Translations under genes and position numbers: made by a program
Origin: Candidatus Sumerlaeota bacterium
Lineage (GTDB): Bacteria; Sumerlaeota; Sumerlaeia; MWCT01
DNA: 7,041 bases
Assembly (NCBI GenBank): GCA_026398545.1
Contig: JAPLSR010000299.1
Span: 1-7,041 of the forward strand
Direction of reading: 5' to 3'
Part shown: positions 5,867-7,041 of the stretch, one piece after another
Layout of the letters: the number at the start of each line of letters is the position of its first letter
Numbering within the stretch: the first letter of the stretch is position 1
The notes under the pieces: model-generated
The model's database searches: none
What the model was told of the DNA's origin: nothing
What the model saw: only the letters and a program-made list of their open reading frames with translations

Positions 5867-7041
5867 GGTCAGGACGGCAATACCCGGAAGTTGGATTCCC
5901 TCAAGGAATTCGAGTGATGCCCCGCCACCTGTGGAGACATGGGTCATCTTGCCTGCCAGTCCAAACTTTTCAAGGGCTGCCGCCGAATCGCCTCCGCCGA
6001 TGACAGTTACCGCCTCTGACTGTGCCATCGCCTCGGCTATCTTTCTTGTCCCCTCGGCAAACTTGTCAATCTCGAAGACGCCCATAGGACCGTTCCAGAC
6101 GATGGTTTTTGCCCTTTTAATTTTATCGATGAAGATTTCAATGGATTCGGGACCGATGTCCACCCCCTGCCATCCAGCAGGGATTGCATTTGCCGCCACG
6201 ACTTTTGTGTTGGCTGAGACATCAAATTTGTCCGCCACAAGGCAATCCACGGGCAGGAGAATCTTCTCCGGCTTTCCTCCGAACTCCTTGAGAATTTCCT
6301 TTGCTGTTTCAAATGCCTCCTGGTCGAATAATGATGTGCCAATCTCCAGCCCTTGTGCCTTGTAAAAGGTGTAAGCCATGCCGCCGCCGATGATAAGGGA
6401 GTCAACTTTTTTCAGGAGATTGCGTATCACGCCGATTTTGTCAGCAACCTTTTTGCCCCCCAGGATGGCAAGGAAGGGGCGTTCGGGTTTGTCAAGGGCA
6501 TCGCCCAGATATTTCAATTCCTTTTGAATCAGGAAACCCGCGGCGAAGGGACCTTTCAGAAAATGTGTGATGCCTTCCGTGGAGGCATGGGCGCGATGGG
6601 CAGTTCCAAAGGCATCGTCCACATACATATCGGCAAGGGAGGCGAGGGCTTTGGCAAACTCCGGGTCGTTCTTCTCCTCGCCCTTGTGAAATCGCACATT
6701 TTCCAGCATGAGGACATCCCCGTTTTTCATTCCGCTGACAAGTTTTTCGACCTCCGGACCGATGCAATCCGGCGCCATAGTGACGGGTTTCCCCAAAAGC
6801 TCTGAGAGACGTTTGGCGGTTGGGGCGAGGCTGAATTCAGGTGAAGGGCCGCCCTTTGGGCGCCCCAGATGGGATGCGAGGATGACCTTCGCCTGCCTTT
6901 CAACAAGAAGTTTGATGGTGGGAAGGGCGCCGCGGATGCGCATATCATCCGTGATAATTCCCTTCTCTATAGGGACGTTGAAGTCAACGCGCACAAAGAC
7001 GCGCTTCCCTTTGACATCTTGTTTATCAACCGTCAATTTTG
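5858..7041 (-). CDS. pgk: Phosphoglycerate kinase, 5' end cut by the window edge
   Basis: Phosphoglycerate kinase transfers phosphate between 1,3-bisphosphoglycerate and ADP in cytoplasmic glycolysis and gluconeogenesis. Nearly the whole protein is present. Family motifs in order are RVDFNVP, the SHLGRP substrate loop, LENVRFH, AFGTAHRAHAS, LGGKKVADKI, the nucleotide-site WNGPMGVFE, GGGDSAAAL and the C-terminal STGGGASLEFLEG. An in-frame TTG at 7036 could be read as a start, but the bases beyond it encode lysine. 'KLTVDKQDVKGKRV' is the normal family N-terminus, so this TTG is almost surely an internal leucine and the true start lies a few codons outside the window. The visible length of about 393 residues fits a full-size enzyme. 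The gene converges on nikR with 39 nt between stop codons. It appears to be an ordinary housekeeping gene with all key motifs intact. Confidence 0.97.
   Translation of the reverse strand, partial: KLTVDKQDVKGKRVFVRVDFNVPIEKGIITDDMRIRGALPTIKLLVERQAKVILASHLGRPKGGPSPEFSLAPTAKRLSELLGKPVTMAPDCIGPEVEKLVSGMKNGDVLMLENVRFHKGEEKNDPEFAKALASLADMYVDDAFGTAHRAHASTEGITHFLKGPFAAGFLIQKELKYLGDALDKPERPFLAILGGKKVADKIGVIRNLLKKVDSLIIGGGMAYTFYKAQGLEIGTSLFDQEAFETAKEILKEFGGKPEKILLPVDCLVADKFDVSANTKVVAANAIPAGWQGVDIGPESIEIFIDKIKRAKTIVWNGPMGVFEIDKFAEGTRKIAEAMAQSEAVTVIGGGDSAAALEKFGLAGKMTHVSTGGGASLEFLEGIQLPGIAVLTDN

Noticed and set aside
5841..6365. Long open frame on the plus strand opposite pgk
   Set aside because: It is fully antisense to a well-conserved enzyme gene, and its translation shows no family motifs.
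7034..7036. TTG as the start codon of phosphoglycerate kinase
   Set aside because: The bases just beyond encode lysine in frame, and KLTVD is a normal N-terminal motif of the family, so the gene is better treated as cut by the window edge.

Overview
The window is about 7 kb of gene-dense bacterial DNA with moderate GC in the genes and AT-rich intergenic stretches. It holds eight genes and one strong regulatory clue. The organism is probably a Gram-negative-type, environmental, deep-branching bacterium. It has a predicted lipoprotein and a type IV/type II prepilin whose N-terminal 'FTLVELL...PNF' segment and C-terminal 'YDPTNGTVSPG' signature resemble, from memory, prepilin families abundant in uncultured phyla such as Sumerlaeota, Hydrogenedentes, Omnitrophica and PVC relatives. 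I cannot fix the phylum from this window.

Layout, left to right: (1) 1-246 is AT-rich and non-coding. (2) 247-624 (+) is a stand-alone response-regulator receiver protein. (3) A six-gene minus-strand run reads from 5232 down to 605. In order of transcription it encodes a secreted OB-fold-like protein, a prepilin-like protein, a ZnuA-type metal-binding lipoprotein, an ABC ATPase, an ABC-3 (ZnuB-type) permease and a class I SAM-dependent methyltransferase. The first five genes are joined by overlaps or a 7-nt gap, and the last follows after 19 nt, so this looks like one operon. (4) 5233-5395 is a divergent control region with two direct copies of TCGTGTTACG 20 bp apart. (5) 5396-5818 (+) is nikR, the nickel-responsive repressor, with all four nickel ligands. 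(6) 5832-5866 is a short heptanucleotide array running into the stop codon of the next gene. (7) 5858-7041 (-) is pgk (phosphoglycerate kinase), cut by the right edge of the window.

The most interesting reading is that nikR and the minus-strand operon form a divergent nickel-control module. The repeats overlap a predicted -10 element of the operon and sit just ahead of its first start codon, so Ni-NikR could repress it. This would make a transporter of the zinc/manganese ABC-3 family a nickel importer. Its binding protein lacks one of the expected histidine ligands and carries cysteines near the binding positions. It would be co-expressed with a prepilin, a secreted OB-fold-like protein and a methyltransferase, none of them usual parts of nickel uptake. 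The genes and their order are seen directly. The nickel specificity and any role for the accessory proteins are inference.
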